From WHSV01 sp050693895 (GTDB lineage Bacteria > Actinomycetota > CADDZG01 > WHSQ01), in the NCBI GenBank assembly GCA_050693895.1, contig JBOGWS010000080.1, positions 79,265 to 143,264 on the forward strand: a stretch of 64,000 nt of DNA. Reading direction: 5' to 3'. Below, piece after piece: positions 44,853 to 52,714 of this stretch. The position numbers were made by a program, and so were the translations under genes. Below the pieces are notes generated by a model. It was not told where the DNA came from and did not search any database. It saw only the letters and a program-made list of their open reading frames with translations. Numbering within the stretch: the stretch's first letter is position 1; the number at the start of each line of letters is the position of its first letter.

Positions 44853-46088
44853 CTACTTCTCGATTTTCTGGTTCTTCGCCACAACGACGATCCCGGTTTC
44901 GGACACCGTGAAGCGCTCGGCGTCGGCTTCCAAGTTAACGCCTATCTCGAACCCCTCGGGGATCCAAACGTTCTTGTCGACGATCGCGTTGCGGATCACC
45001 GCGTGGCGCCCGACCTTGACCCCGGGCAGGAGGATCGAACCCTCCACGTGCGAGTAGGAGTTGATCCGAACTCCCGGCGAGATGACGCTCCGACGAACAT
45101 CGCCACCCGAGATGATTGCACCGGCGCATACCATCGAGTCCACGGCTCGGCCGATGCGGCCCTCGCTCTCATGCACGAACTTTGCAGGTGGAAGCGCCTG
45201 CGTCCAGGTCAGGATCGGCCACTCGAAGTTGTAGAGGTTGAACTCCGGCTCGTACGAGATGAGGTCCATGTGCGCCTCGTGGTAGCTCTGCAGGGTTCCG
45301 ACGTCGCGCCAGTAGTCCCTGTCGCGCTCGGTCGAGCCTGGAACGATGTTTCGCTTGAAGTCGTAAACCGCGCCATCACCCTTGGCGACCATCATCGGAA
45401 TGATGTCTCCGCCAATGTCGTGATTTGAATCGTCGTCGTCGGCGTCTCTGGTGAGCGCGTCGATCAGAGCGTCGGCGGTGAAGACGTAGTTACCCATCGA
45501 CGCGTAGCTCTCGTCGGGGGAGTCTGGAAGACCCGGGGGGTCCTTTGGCTTCTCCAGGAAGGACTTGATAGTGACACCGTCGTTCTCGGCCTCGATGATG
45601 CCGAAGTCCGATGCCTCGTTGCGGGGGACGCGAATGCCTGCGACAGAGACGCCCGCGCCTGACTCGATATGAGCATCGACCATCTGGCGGGGATCCATGC
45701 GGTAGATATGGTCGGCACCGAACACGATCACGTAGTCCGGCTCTTCGTCGTAGAGAAGATTGAAGTTCTGGTAGATGGCGTCCGCGGATCCAGCGAACCA
45801 CCGCCGCCCTCGGCGCATCTGCGCGGGAACCGGGGTGACATAGTTGTCCAGCAACGGAGACAACCTCCAGGTCTGTGAGATGTGCCTGTCGAGGCTGTGA
45901 CTTTTGTACTGGGTCAATACGGCTATCTTCAAAAAGTTCGCGTTGACGAGATTGGACAGCGCGAAGTCGATCAAACGGTAGCTTCCGGCGAACGGGACCG
46001 CGGGCTTGGCGCGTTGAGCCGTCAGCGGCATCAGCCGTTTCCCCTCGCCCCCGGCGAGAACAATTCCGAAGACCGTCGGTTTGGACAT
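44853..46088 (-). CDS. glgC: Glucose-1-phosphate adenylyltransferase
   Basis: Makes ADP-glucose, the committed step of glycogen synthesis. 411 residues: nucleotidyltransferase domain starting VLAGGEGKRLMPLTAQRAKP near 10-29, YQNFNLLYDEEPDYVIVFGADHIYRMD region near 105-132, FLEKPKDPP, and a C-terminal left-handed beta-helix (SYSHVEGSILLPGVKVGRHA). The ATG has TAGGCT exactly 6 nt upstream (46095-46100). The gene following it in transcription direction is the convergent helicase; glgA is not in the window. Confidence 0.95.
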   Translation of the reverse strand: MSKPTVFGIVLAGGEGKRLMPLTAQRAKPAVPFAGSYRLIDFALSNLVNANFLKIAVLTQYKSHSLDRHISQTWRLSPLLDNYVTPVPAQMRRGRRWFAGSADAIYQNFNLLYDEEPDYVIVFGADHIYRMDPRQMVDAHIESGAGVSVAGIRVPRNEASDFGIIEAENDGVTIKSFLEKPKDPPGLPDSPDESYASMGNYVFTADALIDALTRDADDDDSNHDIGGDIIPMMVAKGDGAVYDFKRNIVPGSTERDRDYWRDVGTLQSYHEAHMDLISYEPEFNLYNFEWPILTWTQALPPAKFVHESEGRIGRAVDSMVCAGAIISGGDVRRSVISPGVRINSYSHVEGSILLPGVKVGRHAVIRNAIVDKNVWIPEGFEIGVNLEADAERFTVSETGIVVVAKNQKIEK

Positions 46089-46094
46089 GCCTGC

Positions 46095-46100
46095 AGCCTA
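46095..46100 (-). promoter_or_regulatory. -10 box, leaderless-type, for glgC
   Basis: TAGGCT on the minus strand, 6 nt before the ATG ending at 46088. Confidence 0.5.
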
Positions 46101-46156
46101 TCCGCGAGCATGTCGTTACACGGCCCCTCCGCGCTGGTCATCGTGCGGCCGGACTT

Positions 46157-46942
46157 TCAGAGTCGCGCGGGAGCATCCTTCGAGTCGAGGATCAACTGAT
46201 GAGGTCGAATACGAGCAGAGCCGATCCGCTCCATGATCGGTCGCATCAGCGACTCGAGTTGTTCGGATGGAGCAAGTCCCAAGTCCTCGAGGAGCAATTC
46301 CTTGTAGGAGCGGTACTGGCGCACGGCCTCGCCCACATTGCCCTCGGCAAGATGAACGCGAATGAGCACGCGTTGTGCGCTCTCCCTGAGCGGCTCGATG
46401 GACACGGCAGACAACGCCGCGCCGGCCGCCTCACCATGACGTCCTGCCTCCAAGCGCCTCATCGCCAGAGCCTCGAGCGCGTGCAGTCTCAACTGACGGA
46501 GCCGCTCACGCTCGACCAGCACCCAGTCGTCGTACCAATCGGGAAGCAGATCGCCGCCCAACTCGTCTTCGTCGAGGTCCAGGAAACGAGCGCCGCTGCG
46601 CTGGCTCAGAAGTTCGTGCGTCATGTCGATCACCTGCCGCACGTCGACACGGACACGCGGCGAGAGTCTAAGGTCGGCGCGTCTTGCTTCGACAAGATCA
46701 AATCCGGAGCGGCGCAGGCGCCAGAGACTGGATCGGAGGCTCGCGCACGATTTCTCGTCGGTGGTCTCGTTCCACAGAACTCCGGCGACGTTCGTACGGA
46801 GGAGGGGCCGATCCCGCAATGCAAGAAAGGCGAGCAAACGCTGCGCGCTGGTAGGCAGATCGATTGCGCGATCGTCGCAAATTAGCTTGAAACCGCCCAG
46901 AAGATCGAGGCGGATATCCCGGTGTTCCACAACCGTGTTCAC
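46157..46942 (-). CDS. BTAD-domain transcriptional regulator (SARP-like)
   Basis: 261 residues: winged helix-turn-helix of OmpR/SARP type (about 8-95, LDLLGGFKLICDDRAIDLPT, LASLRSSLWRLRRSG) and a bacterial transcriptional activation (BTAD) helical domain (about 105-245, ERERLRQLRLHALEALA, EPLRESAQRVLIRVHLAEGN). No NB-ARC or TPR extension, so it is the small SARP form. It may act on nearby promoters, for example glgC, but nothing shows this. GTG start. Confidence 0.87.
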   Translation of the reverse strand: MNTVVEHRDIRLDLLGGFKLICDDRAIDLPTSAQRLLAFLALRDRPLLRTNVAGVLWNETTDEKSCASLRSSLWRLRRSGFDLVEARRADLRLSPRVRVDVRQVIDMTHELLSQRSGARFLDLDEDELGGDLLPDWYDDWVLVERERLRQLRLHALEALAMRRLEAGRHGEAAGAALSAVSIEPLRESAQRVLIRVHLAEGNVGEAVRQYRSYKELLLEDLGLAPSEQLESLMRPIMERIGSARIRPHQLILDSKDAPARL

Positions 46943-46963
46943 GTTGTCGGTTTATCCCATCGG

Positions 46964-46997
46964 ACGCTTCCATTACATGGTGCAGTGGGAGCGTTTT
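46964..46997 (+). other. Stem-loop in BTAD-methyltransferase gap
   Basis: ACGCTTCC (46964-46971) pairs with GGGAGCGT (46987-46994) and is followed by TTT; a small CCAT-TAC-ATGG hairpin overlaps it. It could terminate plus-strand transcription, although no gene upstream on that strand is obvious. Confidence 0.35.
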
Positions 46998-47025
46998 CCA
47001 AATGACCGAATCTAACTAGGGAAAT

Positions 47026-47059
47026 GCCCGATCGAGTGCGGGCCACGACTCGGTCGGGC
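47026..47059 (+). other. 12-bp stem-loop upstream of the methyltransferase gene
   Basis: GCCCGATCGAGT (47026-47037) pairs with ACTCGGTCGGGC (47048-47059), one G-U pair, 10-nt loop. It ends 74 nt before the GTG at 47134. No T run follows, so a leader hairpin or binding site is more likely than a terminator. Confidence 0.45.
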
Positions 47060-47133
47060 CTCGATGCAGACTCGATTGAGTGATCGGACACCGGCACCTC
47101 GAAGAGCGCGCCTCGCCGAGGGGGGCGTCTTAG

Positions 47134-47709
47134 GTGAGAATCCTGAACGTGGATCCATCACCCTGGGTCATTCGGTTTGCGAGCCTCGTTTCAAGCAGCG
47201 GCGACGTTCTTGATATCGCGTGTGGTGCAGGGCGCCACACGCGTCTGTTTCTCGATCGAGGCCACCGTGTGGTGGCGGTCGACCGCGATCTCTCTGGTGT
47301 CGCCGATCTCGCCGAGCATGTCCGACTCGAGATGGTGCAGACGGATCTCGAGGACGAAAGGCCCTTTGCTCTCGCCGGCCGGCGCTTCGCTGCAGTGGTG
47401 GTGACGAACTTCCTCCACCGACCGCTGATGCCTGCCTTGACTGCGGCGGTGGACGCCGACGGCGTCTTTATCTACGAGACCTTCGCCGTCGGCAACGAGC
47501 GTTTCGGCCGGCCGAAGAATCCTCTCTTCCTGCTGCGGCCGGGCGAGTTACTCGACGCCATCCCCGGGCATCTGAGGGTGGTCGCCTACGAGGATCTCGT
47601 TGTCGAAGAGCCGTCTCCCGCCGCGATTCAGCGCGTGTGCGCCATCGGCCCCGATCGCGCTTTCCCCGGGCCCTCCGCGCTGGAAGGCAACTATCCGCGT
47701 TTGGGCTAG
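47134..47709 (+). CDS. Small SAM-dependent methyltransferase
   Basis: 191-residue class I methyltransferase. VLDIACGAGRHTRLFLDRGH near 27-46 is the SAM-binding motif I; VVAVDRDLSG motif II with its acidic residue; AAVVVTNFLHRPLM the motif IV region. Resembles the TehB/UbiE-like group; the substrate is not known. GTG start preceded by a G-rich stretch (GGGGGGCG). The next gene is convergent, 7 bp away. Confidence 0.82.
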   Translation: MRILNVDPSPWVIRFASLVSSSGDVLDIACGAGRHTRLFLDRGHRVVAVDRDLSGVADLAEHVRLEMVQTDLEDERPFALAGRRFAAVVVTNFLHRPLMPALTAAVDADGVFIYETFAVGNERFGRPKNPLFLLRPGELLDAIPGHLRVVAYEDLVVEEPSPAAIQRVCAIGPDRAFPGPSALEGNYPRLG

Positions 47710-47716
47710 CTCGGCG

Positions 47717-48118
47717 TCAGTGGTCTCTCGACTCACCGTCCGACCAACGCGAGATCAGGGGTTCCGGAAAAGTCACGGCCAACACGTGACGTGCGATCTC
47801 ATCCGGCAGGAGAGTTAGGTCGAACTCGGTGGATCCGTCCTGGAGTCGCACGGACTCAACCAGATTCCGTCGCCTCCGAATCTCGAGAGTCTGGCCGAAG
47901 AGACTCTCGAACCGGTTGGTGCGACTCTCGATCCAAAAGCTCGTGCCCACCACGTCTCCTACGGCGAATCCCTTTCGTTTGAAGAACTCGATCGCGGCCT
48001 CCAGCGTCTTTCTGTCCGGGACGTGTTTGTCTCGGGTAACCCCGCCGACGCTGCGAGGGATCGGGGCGCGACGAGAGCGTAATACGACCAGGGCTCTGAG
48101 CGTGATGTCGTCGTTCAT
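47717..48118 (-). CDS. Hypothetical protein with S53-propeptide-like region
   Basis: 133 residues, unrecognised as a family. The middle (RDKHVPDRKTLEAAIEFFKR, KGFAVGDVVGTSFWIESRTN, RFESLFGQTLEIRR) resembles the pro-kumamolisin activation domain of S53 peptidases: a helix, a strand, a GT turn, then an F-G-T-x-L end. There is no signal peptide and no protease follows, so it would be a free-standing domain, perhaps an inhibitor. The similarity is judged by eye and is uncertain. Confidence 0.55.
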   Translation of the reverse strand: MNDDITLRALVVLRSRRAPIPRSVGGVTRDKHVPDRKTLEAAIEFFKRKGFAVGDVVGTSFWIESRTNRFESLFGQTLEIRRRRNLVESVRLQDGSTEFDLTLLPDEIARHVLAVTFPEPLISRWSDGESRDH

Positions 48119-48169
48119 TGATGGATCTTCGAAGAAGGCGGCCGCCCGAAGTATTAATCCAATGCGTCA

Positions 48170-48225
48170 CGTCACCGTCATCGCTCCGTCACGCCCGGTT
48201 GGGGCTCGGTGACGGAACGGTGACG
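48170..48225. promoter_or_regulatory. Nested inverted repeat with GTCAC/GTGAC units
   Basis: CGTCACCGT (48170-48178) and TCCGTCAC (48185-48192) pair with GTGACGGA (48209-48216) and ACGGTGACG (48217-48225); GCCC/GGGC continue the pairing inside. The left arm carries a 6-nt insert. A further GTCAC lies at 48166-48170. It sits between two divergent genes, 58 bp before the ATG at 48284, and could be a multi-site operator or, if transcribed, a long hairpin. Confidence 0.5.
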
Positions 48226-48283
48226 CTACGCTCGTCTACTGGACTCGAGAGAGGACAAGAGACCGAAGGAGCAAGGCGACGCG

Positions 48284-49267
48284 ATGAGCCCGATCGATCT
48301 GACGGCCGTTCCAGCCGACCTTCTCCCAGAACTCCGGGCACTGCGAACGAGGCTTTCGAGCGACATCCCGCCCAAGAGGCTCGACCATAACTTGATCGTT
48401 GCCACGTGGAACATCCGGGCCTTCGGGGACCTTTGCGAATCGTGGATCCCCTCACCTAACGATAGTCCCAAGCGCAATCTCTATGCGCTCAGGTGCATAG
48501 CTGAGATCGTGTCCCGCTTCGACGTCATCGCTATCCAGGAGACGAGAGACAACATCAAGGCCCTGCGCCACATGCTGAAGTATCTCGGTCCCGACTGGGG
48601 CCTCATCATGACTGACGTCACCGCGGGCGACGCGGGCAACTACGAGCGCATGGCCTTCGTATTCGATTCCCGTCGGGTCAAGACGTCGGGTCTTGCAGGC
48701 GAGCTGGTTGTGCCGCCCGAGTGGCTGCAAGAAGAGCACATCTCGCCGGACTCACTGCGACGCCAGTTTGCCCGTACCCCTTACGCGGTCAGTTTTTCCT
48801 CGGGAGGCGAGACCTTCATCCTGGTCACATTGCACGTGCTCTACGGTGATTCCGCGGCCGATCGTCTCGGCGAACTGCACGGGATCGCACGCTGGCTCGA
48901 GGAGTGGGCGAAGCGGGAGCAGTCCTGGGGTCACAACTTGATTGCGCTGGGCGATTTCAACATCGATCGTAAGGACGACGACGCGTACCAGGCGTTCACG
49001 TCGACGGGACTTCGGTCACCGGCGGAACTCGATTCCGTTCCCCGCACGATCTTCAAGAGCGGGAAGAACGCGTTTTACGACCAGATCGCATGGTTCACGC
49101 GCGACGGAAACCCCAACGTGCCGGTGCTCTCTCTCCGCTATGCGCAGAGTGCCGGAGGCTTCGACTTTCGGGGGCTCGTACTGCCCGCGCTGAGCGACAT
49201 GGAGCTGTCGTGGAGGATCTCGGATCACTTTCCGCTGTGGACCGAGTTCCTGCTCGGCGCCGACTGA
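48284..49267 (+). CDS. Endonuclease/exonuclease/phosphatase (EEP) family protein
   Basis: 327-residue DNase I-like metal-dependent phosphodiesterase. ATWNIRAFGD near 40-49 (Asn), IAIQETRDN near 85 (Glu), TLHVLYGD near 184, LGDFNIDRKDD near 222 and ISDHFPLWTEF near 312 (Asp-His) are the EEP active-site blocks. Without a signal peptide it is probably cytosolic; nuclease or small-molecule phosphodiesterase both fit. AAGGAG precedes the ATG. Upstream lies a striking nested inverted repeat. Confidence 0.85.
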   Translation: MSPIDLTAVPADLLPELRALRTRLSSDIPPKRLDHNLIVATWNIRAFGDLCESWIPSPNDSPKRNLYALRCIAEIVSRFDVIAIQETRDNIKALRHMLKYLGPDWGLIMTDVTAGDAGNYERMAFVFDSRRVKTSGLAGELVVPPEWLQEEHISPDSLRRQFARTPYAVSFSSGGETFILVTLHVLYGDSAADRLGELHGIARWLEEWAKREQSWGHNLIALGDFNIDRKDDDAYQAFTSTGLRSPAELDSVPRTIFKSGKNAFYDQIAWFTRDGNPNVPVLSLRYAQSAGGFDFRGLVLPALSDMELSWRISDHFPLWTEFLLGAD

Positions 49268-49324
49268 CGTTCCCCTGGCCGGCTTTACGCGCGTGCCGCA
49301 CCCCTTGTCTGGGATAGTGACGTG

Positions 49325-50104
49325 ATGGAGTACGTATTGAGGGCGAGCGGCCTGGTGAAGGACTACAAGCGAACCCGGGCCGTCGACGGCATCGACATCG
49401 ATGTTCTGAAGGGCGAACGAGTCGGCCTTCTCGGACCCAATGGGGCCGGCAAGACGACGACCTTGATGATGCTGCTTGGAGCGATCTCGCCCGAGGCGGG
49501 ATCGATCGAGATCTGCGGGCACCGGCTTCCCGGGGGCCGGAGCCAAGCGATGCGGCTAGTCGGGTTCTCGGCCGGCTATATGCCTCTCGCCGAGCGACTC
49601 AGGGTAAGTGAGTTCCTGCGAATGTACGGCGAGCTCTACGGCGTGGTAGGCGTCGACGCGCGCATCAAGGCGGGGCTCGAGCGTTTTCGCATCCCCCAAC
49701 TGGCCGAGGCGATGGGAACTCAACTCTCCTCGGGCCAGCGAACCCTGGTCGGGATCGTGAAGGCGACGCTGCATCGTCCGCGTCTGCTCGTGTTGGACGA
49801 GCCCACAGCGTCGCTTGATCCCGACGTTGCGCTCCGCGTGCGAACGGGGTTGCGCGACCTGTGTCAGTCGGAGGGAACGGCCCTGCTAATAACGAGTCAC
49901 AACATGGTCGAGATCGAACGGCTGTGCGAGCGCGTCATCTTCCTCAGTCGGGGGCGGGTCATCGCCAACGATGCCCCGCGGACGATTGCGTCGCAGTTCG
50001 AAAGCGATGACCTCGAGGGTGTATTCCTCCACCTCGCTCAGATTGGATCGGACCAACCGGAGCGGGCCGAGCGTAGAGCTCAGGAAACGGACCACTCACC
50101 GTGA
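49325..50104 (+). CDS. ABC-2 type exporter ATP-binding protein
   Basis: 259-residue ABC ATPase of the DrrA/NodI type. Walker A GPNGAGKTTT near 37, signature LSSGQRT near 135, Walker B LLVLDEPTASLDPD near 155 and H-loop ITSHNM. Partners the membrane protein encoded next, whose GTG overlaps its stop by 4 bp. ATG 49325 is preceded by GATAGT at 6 nt, suggesting a leaderless start; GTG 49322 is an equal alternative. Cargo unknown: drug, lipid or polysaccharide. Confidence 0.9.
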   Translation: MEYVLRASGLVKDYKRTRAVDGIDIDVLKGERVGLLGPNGAGKTTTLMMLLGAISPEAGSIEICGHRLPGGRSQAMRLVGFSAGYMPLAERLRVSEFLRMYGELYGVVGVDARIKAGLERFRIPQLAEAMGTQLSSGQRTLVGIVKATLHRPRLLVLDEPTASLDPDVALRVRTGLRDLCQSEGTALLITSHNMVEIERLCERVIFLSRGRVIANDAPRTIASQFESDDLEGVFLHLAQIGSDQPERAERRAQETDHSP

Positions 50105-50922
50105 ACGCGGTGCAGGAAACGAACTCCAGGAAGCTGTCGTGGATGCGCATACGTTCGATAGCACGCCGTCACTACTACGTAATGCTTCGAAGCCCGCATC
50201 GCTTGTTCGATGTGACCATCTGGCCGCTGGTCGACGTTGTTCTGTTCGGTTCGATAGGAGCGTTCATCGCGGAAAACGAGAGCGCTGGTGCTCAGGCCTT
50301 CGGCTATCTGCTCGGCGGCGTCGTCCTGTGGCACATCATCTACCAGGCGCAGATCGCGGTCTCGACCGGCTTTCTCGAGGAAACGTGGTCGCGCAACCTG
50401 CTCAACATCATGATCACGCCGGTCAAGGAGTGGGAGTATGTCGCCGGCACTGCGCTCTTCGGAATGGTAAAGCTGGTTCTTGGAACGGGGCTGGTGGCGG
50501 TAACCGCGCTGTTGCTGTTCAGCTTCGACGTCACCGACCTGGGCCTTGGCCTCATTCCAATCGGAGCCATCCTGCTGACGGTCGGGTGGTTGATCGCGCT
50601 CTTCGTAATCGGTTTCGTCCTGCGCTTCGGAAGCGGAGCCGAGGCTCTTGCCTGGGGCATCATGTTCGTCGTCATGCCGCTTTCCGGGGTCTTCTATCCG
50701 GTGGACGCGCTCCCCGACGTGGTTCGGCCGCTGGCTCTCGTATTGCCGACGACCTACGCCTTCGAGGCGATGCGAACTCTCCTCGATGGCGACGGCCTCG
50801 ACTGGGGCGCGATCGGAATCGCAACGGCGAGCACGGTCGTCCTCACGGCGGGGGCGATGATGTTCCTGGTGAAGATGCTGAGAATCTTCAGGGCCCGAGG
50901 CTTCATCTCGCGCTACTCCTAG
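50101..50922 (+). CDS. ABC-2 type exporter permease
   Basis: 273-residue inner-membrane protein with about six helices, typical of DrrB/NodJ exporters: SPHRLFDVTIWPLVDVVLFG, GFLEETWSRNLLNIMITPVK in the cytoplasmic loop, and MPLSGVFYPVDALPDVVRPL near the C-terminal signature. Forms an exporter with the preceding ATPase, with which it is translationally coupled. A large palindrome follows its stop but looks like an operator for the next gene. Confidence 0.9.
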   Translation: MNAVQETNSRKLSWMRIRSIARRHYYVMLRSPHRLFDVTIWPLVDVVLFGSIGAFIAENESAGAQAFGYLLGGVVLWHIIYQAQIAVSTGFLEETWSRNLLNIMITPVKEWEYVAGTALFGMVKLVLGTGLVAVTALLLFSFDVTDLGLGLIPIGAILLTVGWLIALFVIGFVLRFGSGAEALAWGIMFVVMPLSGVFYPVDALPDVVRPLALVLPTTYAFEAMRTLLDGDGLDWGAIGIATASTVVLTAGAMMFLVKMLRIFRARGFISRYS

Positions 50923-50943
50923 CACTTTCCTGCCTTTTCTCGC

Positions 50944-50967
50944 CGTCTGTGACGCACGTCACAGACG
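50944..50967. promoter_or_regulatory. Crp-type palindrome upstream of the RadC-like gene
   Basis: The core TGTGACGCACGTCACA (50948-50963) fits TGTGA-N6-TCACA, the consensus of Crp-family regulators including actinobacterial GlxR and mycobacterial Crp, and the symmetry extends to two perfect 11-bp arms with a 2-bp centre. It is 62 bp upstream of ATG 51025. As RNA it would have a 2-nt loop, which disfavours a terminator. Confidence 0.7.
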
Positions 50968-51024
50968 CGTTCCGGCTACGGCGGTGTCATTGGAACCCGA
51001 TCGCCGTCCGGATAAGGAGGAGTC

Positions 51025-51423
51025 ATGGCACCCACGAACACCACCGTTGGTCCTCGCCCCGAGGAGATCATCGACTCGCTGGTGACCATCGTGTCGAGCT
51101 CAGAAAGCGAGGTCGTGGCGCTTACCTGCATCGACCAGGACGGAAACGTGGAGGATACGGAGGTCTACGCTTCGTCGGATCAGCCCAAGAGCTCGCTCCC
51201 GTTGGAGATCATCTTCACGTTCCCCGAGGGCCGGGGAGTCGACAGGGTGCTGGTTACCTCTCGTGCGGCAAGCTCACTCGAGAGCATCGCCGACAGCGAC
51301 ATCGCGTTCACGAGGGCCTTGATCGACGCTGCGGGCGCCCGGGGGATCGAAGTGCTGGACCACATTCTCGTTCACGAAGGCGAGCACCAAGGGCTGCGGG
51401 CGGTAACGGAGGTATGGAACTAG
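51025..51423 (+). CDS. RadC-like JAB-fold protein lacking JAMM residues
   Basis: 132 residues. The C-terminal half, SDIAFTRALIDAAGARGIEV then LDHILVHEG, matches the end of the RadC-type JAB/MPN domain (SxxDxxLTxxLxxAGxxLGIxLLDHxIVGDG). The zinc-binding H-x-H-P-S-G is replaced by VTSRAASS, so a metalloprotease or nuclease activity is not expected; a pseudo-enzyme or binding protein is inferred. AAGGAGGAG gives a strong ribosome site. The Crp-type palindrome upstream suggests cAMP-linked control. Confidence 0.65.
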   Translation: MAPTNTTVGPRPEEIIDSLVTIVSSSESEVVALTCIDQDGNVEDTEVYASSDQPKSSLPLEIIFTFPEGRGVDRVLVTSRAASSLESIADSDIAFTRALIDAAGARGIEVLDHILVHEGEHQGLRAVTEVWN

Positions 51424-51425
51424 GT

Positions 51426-51812
51426 CTACGCGACCGGCGCTCCCGGCTCGACTCCGTTCTCGAGTTGCAGCAGCCGCACCGTCCCATCTGGATCCAGGGC
51501 GCCGAGTATCAGGAACTCGCTCGTGAAGCCGGCGATCCTCTTCTTGCCGAGGTTCACCGCGCCGACGACGAGACGCCCCATCAGCTCGTCTCTCGAGTAA
51601 TTGGTTATCTGTGCGCTGCTCTGAAGCTCGCCGATCACCGGGCCGAAGTCCACGCTGATCTTCCACGCGGGCTTTCGGGCCTCGGGAAAGTCCTGAACCT
51701 CGATGATGCGGCCGGTGCGAATGTCAAGCGCGAAATAATCGTCCGCCCCGACGTCCGGTTTGCGGTCGAGAGATTCCGGGGCGTAGGGCGTGTTCTCGTG
51801 GTCGGTTGTCAT
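51426..51812 (-). CDS. CsaA-like tRNA-binding-domain protein
   Basis: 128-residue OB-fold protein of the EMAP-II/CsaA type. DYFALDIRTGRIIEVQDFPE with ARKPAWKISVDFG and SSAQITNY, GRLVVGAVNLGKKRIAGFTS and the SEFLILGA segment are the CsaA core. CsaA has been described as a secretion-related chaperone; tRNA-like binding is also possible. ATG 51812; the longer frame upstream would overlap mutM. Divergent from mutM by 18 bp with interlocked -10 boxes. Confidence 0.87.
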   Translation of the reverse strand: MTTDHENTPYAPESLDRKPDVGADDYFALDIRTGRIIEVQDFPEARKPAWKISVDFGPVIGELQSSAQITNYSRDELMGRLVVGAVNLGKKRIAGFTSEFLILGALDPDGTVRLLQLENGVEPGAPVA

Positions 51813-51818
51813 GGCCAA

Positions 51819-51825
51819 TAACCTA
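51819..51825. promoter_or_regulatory. Symmetric TANNNTA bidirectional -10 (CsaA-like / mutM)
   Basis: TAACCTA reads TAACCT on the plus strand, 6 nt before mutM ATG 51831, and TAGGTT on the minus strand, 7 nt before the ATG ending at 51812. The two -10 boxes overlap by 5 bp. Confidence 0.6.
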
Positions 51826-51830
51826 AGGCC

Positions 51831-52634
51831 ATGCCAGAGCTTCCTGAGGTCGAGTCCGTGCGTCGTCAGCTCGAACCGGAGTTGACAGATCGCAGCGTCG
51901 AGGACGCGTGGTGGGATCCCCACCCCGCCCTCCCTCGTCAGTTCATGGGGCTCGAGCTGTTGACCGGGCGGCGAGTCCTCGGAGTGGGGCGCCGGGGCAA
52001 GTTCATGATCGCCCCCCTGGACGAGGACCTCGAGCTCATCCTTCACCTCGGCATGACGGGATCATTCCGCTTCGATCTTGAAGATCCACACGTGCGCGCC
52101 AAGCTTGTGCTCGACGATGGCCGAACCCTGAGTTTCCAGGATGCCCGACGATTCGGGCGGATGGCCGTTGTCGAGTCGGGGGAGTACGACGGGATACCGA
52201 CTCTCAAGATGCTCGGTCCCGAGCCGTTGACGGATGATTTCGATCCGGAGCGCTTCGCCGCGACGCTCAAGCGAACGAGTGCTCCGATCAAGCCCTATTT
52301 GTTGTCGCAGCGCCCGGTGGCGGGGGTGGGAAACATCTATGCGGACGAGGCGCTGTGGCTGGCCCGGATCAACCCGATTTCACGCACGGTCGGCAAGGCG
52401 CGCGCCTACGCTCTTCACGCCGCCATCAATGAGGTGCTGGCTGCTGCGATCGAACGCGAGGGCACGACATTCAGCGACTACGCCATGCTCAACGGCGAGA
52501 GCGGTCGCAACGCCGATTTTCTGATCGCTTACGGACGAGCGGGCGCGCCCTGCCCCCGGTGTCGCACCCCGTTGAGGAAGATCACCCTGGGGGGCCGGGG
52601 CACGACCTACTGCCCCAAGTGCCAGCGCCGCTGA
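51831..52634 (+). CDS. mutM: Formamidopyrimidine-DNA glycosylase (Fpg/Nei family)
   Basis: Base-excision-repair glycosylase/AP lyase. 267 residues beginning with the catalytic PELPEVESVRR (Pro2 nucleophile after Met removal, Glu3); Lys in GRRGKFMIAPL near 58; helix-two-turn-helix GNIYADEALWLARINP near 167; and a C-terminal zinc finger CPRC...CPKCQ. The QDARRFGRM loop and the length favour Fpg over Nei, but substrate choice is not certain. Leaderless start from the shared promoter. Confidence 0.93.
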   Translation: MPELPEVESVRRQLEPELTDRSVEDAWWDPHPALPRQFMGLELLTGRRVLGVGRRGKFMIAPLDEDLELILHLGMTGSFRFDLEDPHVRAKLVLDDGRTLSFQDARRFGRMAVVESGEYDGIPTLKMLGPEPLTDDFDPERFAATLKRTSAPIKPYLLSQRPVAGVGNIYADEALWLARINPISRTVGKARAYALHAAINEVLAAAIEREGTTFSDYAMLNGESGRNADFLIAYGRAGAPCPRCRTPLRKITLGGRGTTYCPKCQRR

Positions 52635-52714
52635 CACCGACCCGACGACCCCGACCGGTCAAGCATTGAAGTTTCGACTAAGAACGAACGATGCCGGTTT
52701 CGCTTCGACTCGAC

